Shown here piece after piece: positions 40,451-49,665 of a stretch of 64,000 nucleotides of DNA (within the stretch, counting starts at the first letter, position 1; the number at the start of each line of letters is the position of its first letter). The translations under genes and the position numbers were made by a program. The stretch spans positions 13,435-77,434 of the forward strand of contig CALLKI010000080.1 in the NCBI GenBank assembly GCA_938008415.1. The letters run 5' to 3'. Origin of the DNA: an uncultured Luteimonas sp. GTDB taxonomy: Bacteria > Pseudomonadota > Gammaproteobacteria > Xanthomonadales > Xanthomonadaceae. The notes beneath the pieces are model-generated. The model was given only the letters and a program-made list of their open reading frames with translations. It did no database searches and was not told the DNA's origin.

Positions 40451-41548
40451 ATGCCAATGAATCCCCGACCTTCCCCGATCCTGCCGGCCGCCGGCCTGCT
40501 GCTGGGCTGCCTGCTGCTGTCCGCCTGTGGCAAGGACGATGCCGGGAACGGGGGGCGGGCCATGCCGGCGGTGGCGGTGACCACGCAGGTCGTCGGCATG
40601 GAGCCCTGGACCGACACGATCACCGCCCTGGGCACGGTCCGGGCGCGCGAGGCGGTGACCGTGACCGCGAAGGTCAGCGAGACGGTCGAGGAGATCCATT
40701 TCGAAAGCGGCGACGAGGTCGCGGCCGGGGCCGTGCTGGTCACGCTGTCGGGAAAGCAGCAGCAGGCCGCACTCGAGGCCGCCGAGGCTGCCGCGCTGGA
40801 AGCCGAGCAGCAGTACCGGCGTGGTCTGGAGCTGGCGCGGCAGCAGCTGATCGCGCGTTCGCAGCTCGATACCCAGCGCGCCACGCGCGACGCGGCGTTG
40901 GCGCGGGTGGAGCAGCTGCGCGCCGACATCGGCGACCGCCGGATCCGCGCGCCGTTCGCCGGCGTGCTCGGCATCCGCCAGGTCAGCCCGGGCGCGCTGG
41001 TGACGCCGGGCACCCCGATCGCCACGCTGGACGACATCTCCAGCGTGTACGTGGATTTCCCGGTGCCGGAGACCCGGCTGGCCGGGCTGGAGCCGGGGCT
41101 GCCCCTGCGTGGCCGGGCGGGGGCGTATCCGGGCCGCGTGTTCGAAGGCACGGTGGCCGCGGTGGCTGCGCGCCTGGACGAGGTGACGCGGGCGGCCACG
41201 GTGCGGGGCGAGTTCCCCAACCCGGACCGTGTGCTGCGCCCGGGCATGCTGATGGAGGTGGAAGTGGCGCGGGCCACGCGCCCCGAGCTGGTGGTGCCGG
41301 AGATCGCGGTGCAGCAGGTCGGCAGCGAGACCTTCGTCTGGCGCGTGGCCGGCGACGTGGTGCAGAAGGCGCCGATCCAGGTGGGCGGCCGGGTGCCGGG
41401 CCGGGTAATGGTGGCCGGTGGCCTGGCCGAAGGCGACCGGATCGTGGTCGAGGGCACCGGCAAGCTGCAGGCCGGTGCGAAGATCAGGGACGTTTCGGAC
41501 AGCGGATCCGGCGGCGCTGACGCCGCCGCCAGCGGGGCCGGGCAGTGA
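40451..41548 (+). CDS. RND efflux periplasmic adaptor (membrane fusion protein)
   Basis: A 365-residue adaptor with an N-terminal lipoprotein signal ending LLLSAC (Cys about residue 26). The order is typical: beta-barrel/lipoyl halves (VTVTAKVSETVEEIHFESGD, GDRRIRAPFAGVLG) flanking an alpha-helical hairpin rich in Ala/Glu/Gln (about 110-160), then beta-barrel and membrane-proximal domains. The hairpin is short. ATG 40451 and 40457 are both in frame. It overlaps the RND gene by four bases. A -10-like TAGAAT lies at 40416. Confidence 0.92.
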   Translation: MPMNPRPSPILPAAGLLLGCLLLSACGKDDAGNGGRAMPAVAVTTQVVGMEPWTDTITALGTVRAREAVTVTAKVSETVEEIHFESGDEVAAGAVLVTLSGKQQQAALEAAEAAALEAEQQYRRGLELARQQLIARSQLDTQRATRDAALARVEQLRADIGDRRIRAPFAGVLGIRQVSPGALVTPGTPIATLDDISSVYVDFPVPETRLAGLEPGLPLRGRAGAYPGRVFEGTVAAVAARLDEVTRAATVRGEFPNPDRVLRPGMLMEVEVARATRPELVVPEIAVQQVGSETFVWRVAGDVVQKAPIQVGGRVPGRVMVAGGLAEGDRIVVEGTGKLQAGAKIRDVSDSGSGGADAAASGAGQ

Positions 41549-44500
41549 AGCTTTCCGACATCTCGATCAAGCGGCCGGTCCTGGCCGTGGTGATGAGCCT
41601 GCTGCTCATCGTGCTCGGCGCGATGTCGTTCATGCGGCTGACGCTGCGCGAGCTGCCGGCGATCGACCCGCCGATCGTGTCGGTGTCCGTGGACTACCGC
41701 GGCGCCTCCGCCGCGGTGATCGAGACCCGGATCACCCAGACGCTGGAGGACGCGCTCGCCGGCATCGAGGGCATCAACACCATCGAGTCCACCAGCCGCA
41801 ACGGCTCCTCGCGCATCACCATCGAGTTCTACCCGGGCCGCGACATCGAGGCCGCGGCCAACGACGTGCGCAACGCGGTCGGCCGCGTGGTCGACCGGCT
41901 GCCGGACGAGGCCGACGCGCCCGAGGTGACCAAGGTCGAGAGCGATTCCGACCCGGTGATCTGGCTCAACCTGCGTTCGTCCACGATGGACGCGCTGCAG
42001 ATGACCGATTACGCCGAGCGCTACCTCGTGGACCGTTTCTCGAGCCTGGAGGGCGTGGCGCAGGTGTTCGTGGGCGGCAGCCAGCGCTACGCGATGCGGA
42101 TCTGGCTGGACGCCGACAGGCTGGCCGCGCGTGGCCTGACCGCGGCCGACGTGGAGGCCGCGCTGCGCGCCGAGAACATCGAGCTGGGCGCGGGCCGGAT
42201 CGAGTCGAGGGACCGCGACTTCACCCTGCGCGTGGTCCGCGACTACACCACGCCCGAGCAGTTCGCCCAGCTGCCGATCGGCAAGGGCAGCGACGGCTAC
42301 GTGGTGCGGATCGGCGACGTGGCGCGTGTGGCGCTGGAGTCGGCCGAGCGGCGCGCCTATTACAACAGCAACGGCGAGCCGGCGATCGGCCTGGGCATCG
42401 TCAAGACCTCGACCGCCAACAGCCTGGACGTGGCCAGGCGCGCGCGCGAGGAGGCCGGGCGCATCTCGGCGACGCTGCCGGAGGGCACCGAGATCTACGT
42501 CGCCTTCGACACCACCACCTTCATCTCGGCGGCGATCGAGCGCGTCTACTCGACCCTGGTCGAGGCGATGGTGCTGGTGCTGGTGGTGATCTGGCTGTTC
42601 CTCGGCAGCGTGCGGGCCGCGGTGATCCCGGCGGTGACGGTGCCGGTCTGCGTGATCGCCGCCTTCACCGCGCTGTACGCGTTCGACTTCTCGATCAACC
42701 TGCTGACGCTGCTGGCGCTGGTGCTGTGCATCGGCCTGGTGGTGGACGACGCGATCGTGGTGGTGGAGAACATCCAGCGGCGCGTGGACCTGGGCGAACC
42801 GGCGCTGGTCGCGGCCAGGCGCGGTACCGCGCAGGTGGGCTTTGCGGTCATCGCCACCACCGCGGTGCTGGTCGCGGTGTTCCTGCCGGTCGGTTACCTG
42901 CAGGGCAACACCGGGCGCCTGTTCCGCGAGCTGTCGGTGGCGCTGGCTTCGGCGGTGGCGATCTCGGCCTTCGTGTCGCTGACGCTGACGCCGATGATGG
43001 CCTCCAAGCTGTTGCGCCCGCACACCGGACCGCATGCCGTGCACGGCAACCGGGTCAGCGAATGGCTCAACGCCCGCTTCCAGCGCATGGCCGCCGGCTA
43101 CCGCGGCGTGCTCGACCGCCACGTCCACCGGATCTGGCTGTTCGCCGGGCTGATGCTGGCGGCGGTGGTGGCGATGGTGCTGCTGTACCGGCAGCTGCCG
43201 ACCGAGCTGGCCCCGGCGGAAGACCGCGGGTCGTTCCAGGTGCTGGTGGACGGGCCGGAAGGCGCCGGCTTCGACTACACCGTCGAGCAGATGAAGAAGG
43301 TGGAGGAGGTACTGGCCCGGGAGATCGGCGAGGGCAGGCCGATCCAGAGGGTCAACCCGCGCGTGCCGGGTGGCTTCGGCCCGAGCGAGGAGATGCACAC
43401 CGGCCGCGCGACCGTGTTCCTGCAGGACTGGAAGCACCGCGACAAGAGCACGGCCCAGGTCGCCACCGAACTGGAGAAGAAGTTCGTCGACATGCCCGGC
43501 GTCCGGGTGCGGACGATGGTGGGCGGCGGCCTGGTGCGGACCCGCGGCCAGTCGTTCCAGTTGGTGCTTGGCGGCCCGGACTACGGGGAGCTGGCGCGCT
43601 GGCGCGACCTGATGCTCGACCGCATGCGCGAGAACCCGGGCTTCATCGGCCCGGACTCGGACTACAAGGAGACCCGCCCGCAGATGCGCGTGGTCATCGA
43701 CAAGCAGCGCGCGGCGGACCTCGGCGTGAGCGTGAGCGCGATCGGCACGGCGCTGGAGACGATGATGGGCGGGCGGCGCGTCACCACCTTCGTCGACAAC
43801 GGCGAGGAATACGACGTGATGATGCAGGCCGACCGCGGCGGACGGGACTCCGTCGCCGCGCTGTCGTCACTGCACGTGCGCGCGCGCAACGGCGCGCTCG
43901 TGCCGCTGTCGAACCTGGTGACCCTGGCCGAGGTGGCGGAGCCCGGCAGCTACGGGCGCTTCAACCGCCTGCGCTCGATCACGATCAGCGCAAGGCTCGC
44001 CGAGGGCTACACCCTGGGCGAGGCCATGGCCTGGGCGGAGCGGACCGCACGCGAGGTGCTGCCCGACTACGCGCAGGTGAACTGGAAGGGCGAGTCGCGC
44101 GAGCTGCAGCAGTCCGGTGGCGAGGTGATGGTGACCTTCGCCATGGCGCTGCTGATCGTGTACCTGGTGCTGGCCGCGCAGTTCGAGAGCTTCCTGCACC
44201 CGCTGGTGATCATGCTGACCGTGCCGCTGGGCGTGCTCGGCGCGCTGATCGGCCTGTGGGTGACGGGCAAGACGATCAACCTGTTCTCGCAGATCGGCGT
44301 GGTGATGCTGGTCGGCCTGGCCGCCAAGAACGGCATCCTGATCGTCGAGTTCGCCAACCAGCTGCGCGATGCCGGCAGGTCCGTGCACGATGCCATCGTC
44401 GAGGCGGCCGCGGTGCGCCTGCGCCCGATCCTGATGACCTCGATCGCGACCGTGGCCGGCGCGCTGCCGCTGGTGGTGTTCGGCGGCCCGGGCTCGGCCA

Positions 44501-44679
44501 GTCGCGCCGCGATCGGCATCGTGGTGATGTTCGGCGTGTCGTTCTCGACCCTGCTGTCGCTGTTCGTGGTGCCGGCGTTCTACGCGCTGCTGGCGCCGCA
44601 TACCCGTTCGCCGGACGAGCTGGCACGGAAGCTGGAGCGGCTGGAGGCGGAAACCGAGCCGGTGGGCGGGCACGCCTGA
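41545..44679 (+). CDS. RND family inner-membrane efflux pump (HAE1-like)
   Basis: A 1044-residue proton-driven pump. It begins with the signature LSDISIKRPVLAVVMSLLLI, has 12 transmembrane helices, two large periplasmic loops, and the helix 4 proton-relay GLVVDDAIVVVENIQRR with the Asp pair (about residues 405-406). The C-terminal half repeats this (GVVMLVGLAAKNGILIVEF). GTG 41545 overlaps the adaptor stop. No outer-membrane factor or regulator is encoded beside it, so a TolC-like partner elsewhere is presumed. Substrate unknown. Confidence 0.94.
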   Translation: MKLSDISIKRPVLAVVMSLLLIVLGAMSFMRLTLRELPAIDPPIVSVSVDYRGASAAVIETRITQTLEDALAGIEGINTIESTSRNGSSRITIEFYPGRDIEAAANDVRNAVGRVVDRLPDEADAPEVTKVESDSDPVIWLNLRSSTMDALQMTDYAERYLVDRFSSLEGVAQVFVGGSQRYAMRIWLDADRLAARGLTAADVEAALRAENIELGAGRIESRDRDFTLRVVRDYTTPEQFAQLPIGKGSDGYVVRIGDVARVALESAERRAYYNSNGEPAIGLGIVKTSTANSLDVARRAREEAGRISATLPEGTEIYVAFDTTTFISAAIERVYSTLVEAMVLVLVVIWLFLGSVRAAVIPAVTVPVCVIAAFTALYAFDFSINLLTLLALVLCIGLVVDDAIVVVENIQRRVDLGEPALVAARRGTAQVGFAVIATTAVLVAVFLPVGYLQGNTGRLFRELSVALASAVAISAFVSLTLTPMMASKLLRPHTGPHAVHGNRVSEWLNARFQRMAAGYRGVLDRHVHRIWLFAGLMLAAVVAMVLLYRQLPTELAPAEDRGSFQVLVDGPEGAGFDYTVEQMKKVEEVLAREIGEGRPIQRVNPRVPGGFGPSEEMHTGRATVFLQDWKHRDKSTAQVATELEKKFVDMPGVRVRTMVGGGLVRTRGQSFQLVLGGPDYGELARWRDLMLDRMRENPGFIGPDSDYKETRPQMRVVIDKQRAADLGVSVSAIGTALETMMGGRRVTTFVDNGEEYDVMMQADRGGRDSVAALSSLHVRARNGALVPLSNLVTLAEVAEPGSYGRFNRLRSITISARLAEGYTLGEAMAWAERTAREVLPDYAQVNWKGESRELQQSGGEVMVTFAMALLIVYLVLAAQFESFLHPLVIMLTVPLGVLGALIGLWVTGKTINLFSQIGVVMLVGLAAKNGILIVEFANQLRDAGRSVHDAIVEAAAVRLRPILMTSIATVAGALPLVVFGGPGSASRAAIGIVVMFGVSFSTLLSLFVVPAFYALLAPHTRSPDELARKLERLEAETEPVGGHA

Positions 44680-44700
44680 GCCGCGGGCGGAGGAGCTGGA

Positions 44701-45237
44701 GTGGACTGGGGCGCAACGCGCATCGAGGCCGGCGGGGGCATCGTCCTGCGGCCGTGGCGCGCGGACGACCTGGAGCCGTTGCTCCGGCACGCGGACGACG
44801 CGCAGGTCGAGCGTGGCCTGGGTGACCGCTTCCCGCACCCGTACACGCGCGCCGACGGCGAGGCGTTCCTGTCCGGACGGGTGGTGGACTTCTCCGACCC
44901 GGTGTTCGCCATCGAGGTCGGCGGCGAGGCCTGCGGCGGCATCGGCGCGCGACGCCTGCCCGGCAACCGCGACGTCGGCGCGGAGTTCGGCTACTGGCTG
45001 GGGCGCGCGCACTGGGGGCGCGGCGTGATGACGCGCGTGGTCGCGGCGTACGCGCCGTGGGTGATGTCGGCCCTGGGCGTGGCGAGGCTGCAGGCCGTGG
45101 TGCTGGATTTCAACGCCGCCTCTGCCCGGGTACTGGAGAAGAACGGGTTCGTGCTGGAGGGCGTGCTGCGCAAGGCGATCAGCAAGCACGGCCGCCTGCA
45201 CGACCTGCACCTGTACGCGCGGCTGGCGGACGGCTGA
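44701..45237 (+). CDS. GNAT family N-acetyltransferase (RimJ/RimL-like)
   Basis: A 178-residue acetyltransferase. LRPWRADDLEPLLRHADD opens the fold; the acetyl-CoA loop is in GYWLGRAHWGRGVMTRVV and the C-terminal ARVLEKNGFVLEGVLRKA is typical of the RimJ/RimL/SpeG group. The GTG start has GGAGGAG five bases upstream. It lies 21 bp after the RND gene and may be co-transcribed. The acceptor substrate cannot be deduced. Confidence 0.88.
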   Translation: MDWGATRIEAGGGIVLRPWRADDLEPLLRHADDAQVERGLGDRFPHPYTRADGEAFLSGRVVDFSDPVFAIEVGGEACGGIGARRLPGNRDVGAEFGYWLGRAHWGRGVMTRVVAAYAPWVMSALGVARLQAVVLDFNAASARVLEKNGFVLEGVLRKAISKHGRLHDLHLYARLADG

Positions 45238-45362
45238 TCCCGGTTGCCGGCCGGCGTGGCCCCGTGCCGGGCGGGCGCCGGAATCGGTTATCGTTCGACC
45301 TTCCGCGCGCCCGCGGTCCCGGACGGGGCGTATTCAGGCCGTAATGGAGAGGGGAGCATCCC

Positions 45363-46868
45363 GTGGAAGAAATTCTGGGCTGGATCAACGGCATCATCTG
45401 GAGCGACGCGCTGATCGCGCTGTGCCTGGGCGCCGGACTGTGGTTCTCGTTCCGCACGCGGTTCATGCAACTGCGGCAGTTCCCGGAGATGTGCCGGCTG
45501 ACCATCGTCGGGCAGAAGTCGGACGCCGGCGTGTCCTCGTTCCAGGCGCTGGCCATCTCGATGGCCGGGCGCATGGGCATCGGCAACATCGCCGGTGTGG
45601 CCACCGCGATCGCCTACGGCGGCCCGGGCGCGGTGTTCTGGATGTGGGTGATGGGCTTCCTCGGCGCCTCGACCTCGTACGTCGAGTGCACCCTGGCCCA
45701 GATCTACAAGGAGAAGGACGCCGAAGGGCGCTACCGCGGCGGCCCCGCGTACTACATCGAGAAGGCGATGGGCCTGAAGTGGTACGCGGTGGCATTCGCG
45801 GTCGCCACCGTGGTCGCCACCGGCCTGCTGCTCCCGGGCGTGCAGGCCAACGCGATCGCCGACAGCGCCAGCGGGGTGCTGTGCAACGGCGAGGGCGGCC
45901 TGTGCGGCAGCCTCGGTGGCAGCGGGATGCTGAAGCTGTGGATCGGCCTCGCCGTGGCGACGCTGCTTGGCCTGATCATCTTCGGCGGCATCAGGCGCAT
46001 CGCCGCGTTCGCCGAGCTGGTGGTGCCGTTCATGGCACTGGCCTTCATCCTGATGGCGGTGCTGGTGATGATCTTCAACGCCAGCCATGTGCCGAAGATG
46101 TTCGCCGACATCTTCAGCAGCGCCTTCGGCGCGCACGCGGCGTTCGGCGCGATCATCGGCCAGGCCATCGCCTGGGGCGTCAAGCGCGGCGTGTACGCGA
46201 ACGAGGCCGGGCAGGGCACCGGCCCGCACGCCGCGGCGGCGGCCGAGGTCTCGCACCCGGCCAAGCAGGGGTTCGTGCAGGCCTTCGCGATCTACTTCGA
46301 CACCATGCTGGTGTGCACCTCGACGGCGTTCCTGCTGCTGTCGACCGGCATGTACAACGTCTTCCGCGTGGTGGTCGAGGACGGCGTGGAGAAGCTGGAG
46401 GCGGTGGTCACCGGCGTGCCCGGCCTGCAGCCGTCGGAAGGCGCGCAGTTCACGCAGGCGGCGGTGGAATCGGTGCTGCCCGGCTGGGGTGCGGCGTTCG
46501 TGGCGCTGGCGCTGTTCTTCTTCGCCTTCACCACGATCATGGCCTACTACTACATGGCCGAGACCAACCTGACCTACCTTGCGGGCGTGCGCAGGACGCA
46601 CCCGCTGGCGACCTTCCTGCTGCGCGTCGGCATCATCGGCATGGTCGTGTTCGGCGCCTACCACAACGCTTCCACCGCGTGGTCGTTCGGCGACATCGGC
46701 GTGGGCCTGATGGCCTGGATCAACATCATCGCCATCCTGATCCTGCAGAAGCCGGCGCTGCTGGCGCTGCGCGACTACGAGCGGCAGAAGAGGCAGGGCC
46801 TCGACCCGGTGTTCGATCCGGACGCGCTGGGCATCCGCAACGCCGACTTCTGGCGCAACCGGGGGTGA
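45363..46868 (+). CDS. Alanine/glycine:cation symporter (AgcS family)
   Basis: A 501-residue inner-membrane sodium symporter with about 11 helices. Family motifs are intact: FQALAISMAGRMGIGNIAGV near residue 60, GGPGAVFWMWVMGFLG, ALAFILMAVLVM and ANEAGQGTGPHAAAAAEVSHP. GTG 45363 follows GAGAGGGGA with seven-base spacing. It precedes the SpoU methyltransferase gene by one base, so the two are probably co-transcribed, though a functional link is not obvious. Confidence 0.92.
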   Translation: MEEILGWINGIIWSDALIALCLGAGLWFSFRTRFMQLRQFPEMCRLTIVGQKSDAGVSSFQALAISMAGRMGIGNIAGVATAIAYGGPGAVFWMWVMGFLGASTSYVECTLAQIYKEKDAEGRYRGGPAYYIEKAMGLKWYAVAFAVATVVATGLLLPGVQANAIADSASGVLCNGEGGLCGSLGGSGMLKLWIGLAVATLLGLIIFGGIRRIAAFAELVVPFMALAFILMAVLVMIFNASHVPKMFADIFSSAFGAHAAFGAIIGQAIAWGVKRGVYANEAGQGTGPHAAAAAEVSHPAKQGFVQAFAIYFDTMLVCTSTAFLLLSTGMYNVFRVVVEDGVEKLEAVVTGVPGLQPSEGAQFTQAAVESVLPGWGAAFVALALFFFAFTTIMAYYYMAETNLTYLAGVRRTHPLATFLLRVGIIGMVVFGAYHNASTAWSFGDIGVGLMAWINIIAILILQKPALLALRDYERQKRQGLDPVFDPDALGIRNADFWRNRG

Positions 46869-46869
46869 C

Positions 46870-47715
46870 ATGGGAGGCAGGCGTCCGCCCCCGCCGTCCC
46901 CCGGGCGCGACGCGCCCTGGGCCGAGCGGCCGCGCGGCGCCGCCTCGCCCGTGCGCGTGCCGGTGCAGGCACGCGGCAACGAGATCCGCCTGTATGGCTT
47001 CAACGCCGTGCAGGCGGTGTTCGCCCGCAGGCCGCAGGCGATCCGCAAGGTGTACCTGGTCGCGGCGCGGATCCCGCAGTTGCAGCCCCTGCTGAAGTGG
47101 TGCGTGGCCAACCGCGTCGGTTACCGCGTGGTGGACGACGAGGACGAGCTGCGCAGGCTTGCCGGGAGCACGCACCACGAGGGCGTGGTCGCCGACGTGC
47201 TGCGCGAGGCGCCGCTGCAGCTCGCGGACTGGCTCGATGCGTTGCCCGGCGGGCCGTGCTGCGCACTGTGGCTCGACGGCGTGGGCAACCCGCACAACCT
47301 CGGTGCGATCCTGCGCTCGTCGGCGCATTTCGGCGTGTCGGCGCTGCTGCTGCCGGAACGTTCGACGCTGGCGTTGTCCGGTGCCGCCGCGCGGGTGGCC
47401 GAGGGCGGCGCGGAGGCGGTGCCGCTGGTGCGGCTCGGCCCGGACGGCGGGTCCATGGAACGATTGCGCGCGGCCGGGTTCGTGCTGGCCGCGACCGTGG
47501 TCCGAGGCGGCGACGACCTGTTCGCGGCGGAGCTGCCGCCGCGGCTGGTCTACGTGCTCGGTTCGGAGGGCGAGGGCATGGGCGCGGAGCTTGCCCGCGC
47601 CTGCGACCTGCGGCTGTCCATCCCCGGCACCGGCGCGGTCGAAAGCCTCAATGTCGCCGCGGCCACGGCGGTGCTGCTGGCGCAATGGCGCAGCCGGCAT
47701 CCGCCGCGGCCGTAA
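46870..47715 (+). CDS. SpoU/TrmH family RNA 2'-O-methyltransferase
   Basis: A 281-residue SPOUT enzyme. A Pro/Arg-rich N-terminus (about 1-35) precedes a substrate-binding domain (IRLYGFNAVQAVFARRP) and the trefoil-knot catalytic domain with motif 1 NPHNLGAILRSS, motif 2 YVLGSEGEGM and motif 3 LSIPGTGAVESLNVAAATAVL (written here in two parts: LSIPGTGAVESLN and VAAATAVL). These residues bind SAM and the catalytic Arg/Asn. The fold matches RlmB/TrmH relatives; whether the target is 23S rRNA or tRNA is not determined. Starts one base after the symporter stop. Confidence 0.88.
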   Translation: MGGRRPPPPSPGRDAPWAERPRGAASPVRVPVQARGNEIRLYGFNAVQAVFARRPQAIRKVYLVAARIPQLQPLLKWCVANRVGYRVVDDEDELRRLAGSTHHEGVVADVLREAPLQLADWLDALPGGPCCALWLDGVGNPHNLGAILRSSAHFGVSALLLPERSTLALSGAAARVAEGGAEAVPLVRLGPDGGSMERLRAAGFVLAATVVRGGDDLFAAELPPRLVYVLGSEGEGMGAELARACDLRLSIPGTGAVESLNVAAATAVLLAQWRSRHPPRP

Positions 47716-47721
47716 CCGGAT

Positions 47722-49122
47722 TCAAGGGGTTTCCTGCGCCTGCTTCGGCGCGCTGCCGAAGTCGCCCTCGGCTTCCGCCGCCAGGTAGGCGAACACCGCG
47801 TAGACGGCGACGTTCTGCGCCAGGTCCGCCGGGTCGATCTTGTCGAGCGTGTCGTCGGCATTGTGGTGCAGGTCGAAATAGTACGTGCCATCCTGCCCCA
47901 GCCAGGCCCAGGCGCCGCCGGCCGCGGCCAGCGGCGAGACGTCGGGGCCGGGCCCGCCCTTGCCGGGCATGTGCTCGACGCCCAGCGGCGCCAGCGCCCT
48001 GGCGATCTGCTCCTCGGCGCCCCGCGCGTACTCCGGCGCGCCGGTGGAGAAGCCGTAGACGCGGCCGGCGCCGAAGTCGCTCTCGGCGGCGATCACGTGC
48101 TTTTCCACCTCGCCGGCGTGGCGCCGCGCGTATTCGCGGCCACCGAGCAGGCCCTGCTCCTCGTTGGCGAACGCGACCACGCGGATCGTTCGCGCCGGGC
48201 GCTTCGGCATCTGCCCGATCAGCCGCCCGGCGGCCATGGTGATGCCGATGCCCGCGGCATCGTCGATCGCGCCGGTGCCGAGATCCCAGGAATCGAGATG
48301 GCCGCCGATCAGCACCACCTCGTCCGGGCGCTCGCGGCCGGTGATCTCGCCGATCACGTTGTGCGAGGTGTATTCGCCGTCCCAGCCGCAGTCGAGCGAC
48401 AGGCGCACGCGCACCGGGCCGCGCGCGAGCAGGCGTGCCAGCTGGTCGGCGTCGGGCAGCGCAAGCGCCGCCGAGGGGATCGGCGTCACGTCCGGGTCGA
48501 AGCGGGTGATGCCGGTGTTGGCGACGCGGTGCGGGCTGGTGCCGATCGAGCGCATCAGGTACGCGGCCGCGCCCTTGCGCGCCGCCTCGGACGGGCCACG
48601 CCCGCGCACCGGGCCGGCCTTGCCGTAGCCGCTGCCGTCGCGCGTGCGCTCCATGCGGTAGTCGAGGAACACGATTTTCCCCGCCAGCGAGCCCGCGGGC
48701 GCGGCCTGCAGGGCCTCGACGCTTTCGAAGCGCACGATCTCGCCCTCGACCGTGCCGCCCGGGCTGCCCCCGAGCGCGGTGACCACGAGGGGCTGCGCGT
48801 GCGGCCCGAGCACCCGGGCCGATTCGCCGCGGCGCTCCCACTTCGGGAAGGTGACCGGCTCGGTCCAGACCCGGTCGTAGCCGAGTTCGGCGAACTTGGC
48901 CTTCGCCCATTCCACCGCGCGGGCGTCGGCCTCGCTGCCAGCCAGGCGCGGGCCGACCTCGGTGGTCAGCGATTCGACGACCTTCCAGGCGGTTTCGTCG
49001 GCAAGCGCGCGTTCGCGCAGCGCTTCGGCGGCGGCGAGCGCCCCGTCGGGAATGCGCGTCGTGGCCTGGGCGTGGCCGGCCGCGAGGATGCCGGCGGCGA
49101 GCAGGAGGGGGATGAAGCGCAT
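47722..49122 (-). CDS. M28 family zinc peptidase, secreted, with PA domain
   Basis: A 466-residue aminopeptidase/carboxypeptidase-like protein. The signal peptide (about 1-20, ending GHAQA) directs export. Zinc ligands and catalytic acids are visible in GGHLDSWD, GAIDDAAG, FANEEQGLLG, ESDFGAG and FDLHHNADDT. A protease-associated insert occupies about residues 115-230. Close relatives in xanthomonads and Gram-negative predators degrade external peptides. It is convergent with the SpoU gene, stop to stop within seven bases. Confidence 0.92.
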   Translation of the reverse strand: MRFIPLLLAAGILAAGHAQATTRIPDGALAAAEALRERALADETAWKVVESLTTEVGPRLAGSEADARAVEWAKAKFAELGYDRVWTEPVTFPKWERRGESARVLGPHAQPLVVTALGGSPGGTVEGEIVRFESVEALQAAPAGSLAGKIVFLDYRMERTRDGSGYGKAGPVRGRGPSEAARKGAAAYLMRSIGTSPHRVANTGITRFDPDVTPIPSAALALPDADQLARLLARGPVRVRLSLDCGWDGEYTSHNVIGEITGRERPDEVVLIGGHLDSWDLGTGAIDDAAGIGITMAAGRLIGQMPKRPARTIRVVAFANEEQGLLGGREYARRHAGEVEKHVIAAESDFGAGRVYGFSTGAPEYARGAEEQIARALAPLGVEHMPGKGGPGPDVSPLAAAGGAWAWLGQDGTYYFDLHHNADDTLDKIDPADLAQNVAVYAVFAYLAAEAEGDFGSAPKQAQETP

Positions 49123-49143
49123 CGGCGGTCTCCATCAAATGGC

Positions 49144-49175
49144 GGAGCCGCGAGTTTCGCAGAACCCGCGGCTCC
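49144..49175 (-). terminator. Stem-loop downstream of mscL
   Basis: A 9-bp perfect inverted repeat GGAGCCGCG/CGCGGCTCC (49144-49152 with 49167-49175), in the 79-bp gap between mscL and the M28 gene on the minus strand. A loose CCATTTG follows; no T tract. Confidence 0.45.
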
Positions 49176-49201
49176 GGTGATGTGCCGATGGCGGGGCGGG
49201 A

Positions 49202-49615
49202 TCAGCGCTTGAGCGCGTCGCGGATCTCGCGCAGCAGCAGGATGTCCTCCGGCGGCGCGGCAGGCGCCTCCCCGGCGGGCGGCTTGCGGTGCAGGCGGTT
49301 GATCGCCTTGACCACCATGAAGATGGCGAAGGCGACGATGATGAACTGGACGATGACGTTGATGAAGTTGCCCAGGCCGATCACCAGCGCGGGCGTCACC
49401 TCCACGCCCTCGGCATCCACCACGGCCTCGCGCAGCACGAAGGCCCAGTTGGAAAAGTCGATGCCGCCGGTGAGCAGGCCGACCACCGGCATGATGATGT
49501 CGTCCACGAGCGAGGACACGATCTTGCCGAAGGCGCCACCGATGACCACGCCGACGGCGAGGTCGATGACGTTGCCGCGCATCGCGAATTCCTTGAACTC
49601 GGTCAGCATGCCCAT
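49202..49615 (-). CDS. mscL: Large-conductance mechanosensitive channel MscL
   Basis: A 137-residue pentameric channel releasing solutes on hypo-osmotic shock. MGMLTEFKEFAMRGNVIDLA is the N-terminal amphipathic helix; two transmembrane helices follow (AVGVVIGGAFGKIVSSLVDD and GNFINVIVQFIIVAFAIFMV) with the periplasmic loop between. The cytoplasmic helix ends LLLREIRDALKR. ATG 49615 has AAGGAGA upstream. Confidence 0.96.
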   Translation of the reverse strand: MGMLTEFKEFAMRGNVIDLAVGVVIGGAFGKIVSSLVDDIIMPVVGLLTGGIDFSNWAFVLREAVVDAEGVEVTPALVIGLGNFINVIVQFIIVAFAIFMVVKAINRLHRKPPAGEAPAAPPEDILLLREIRDALKR

Positions 49616-49665
49616 CGCAATCTCTCCTTGGGTTGGTGTGCCGGACGGGAAAACCGGATCCCAGC

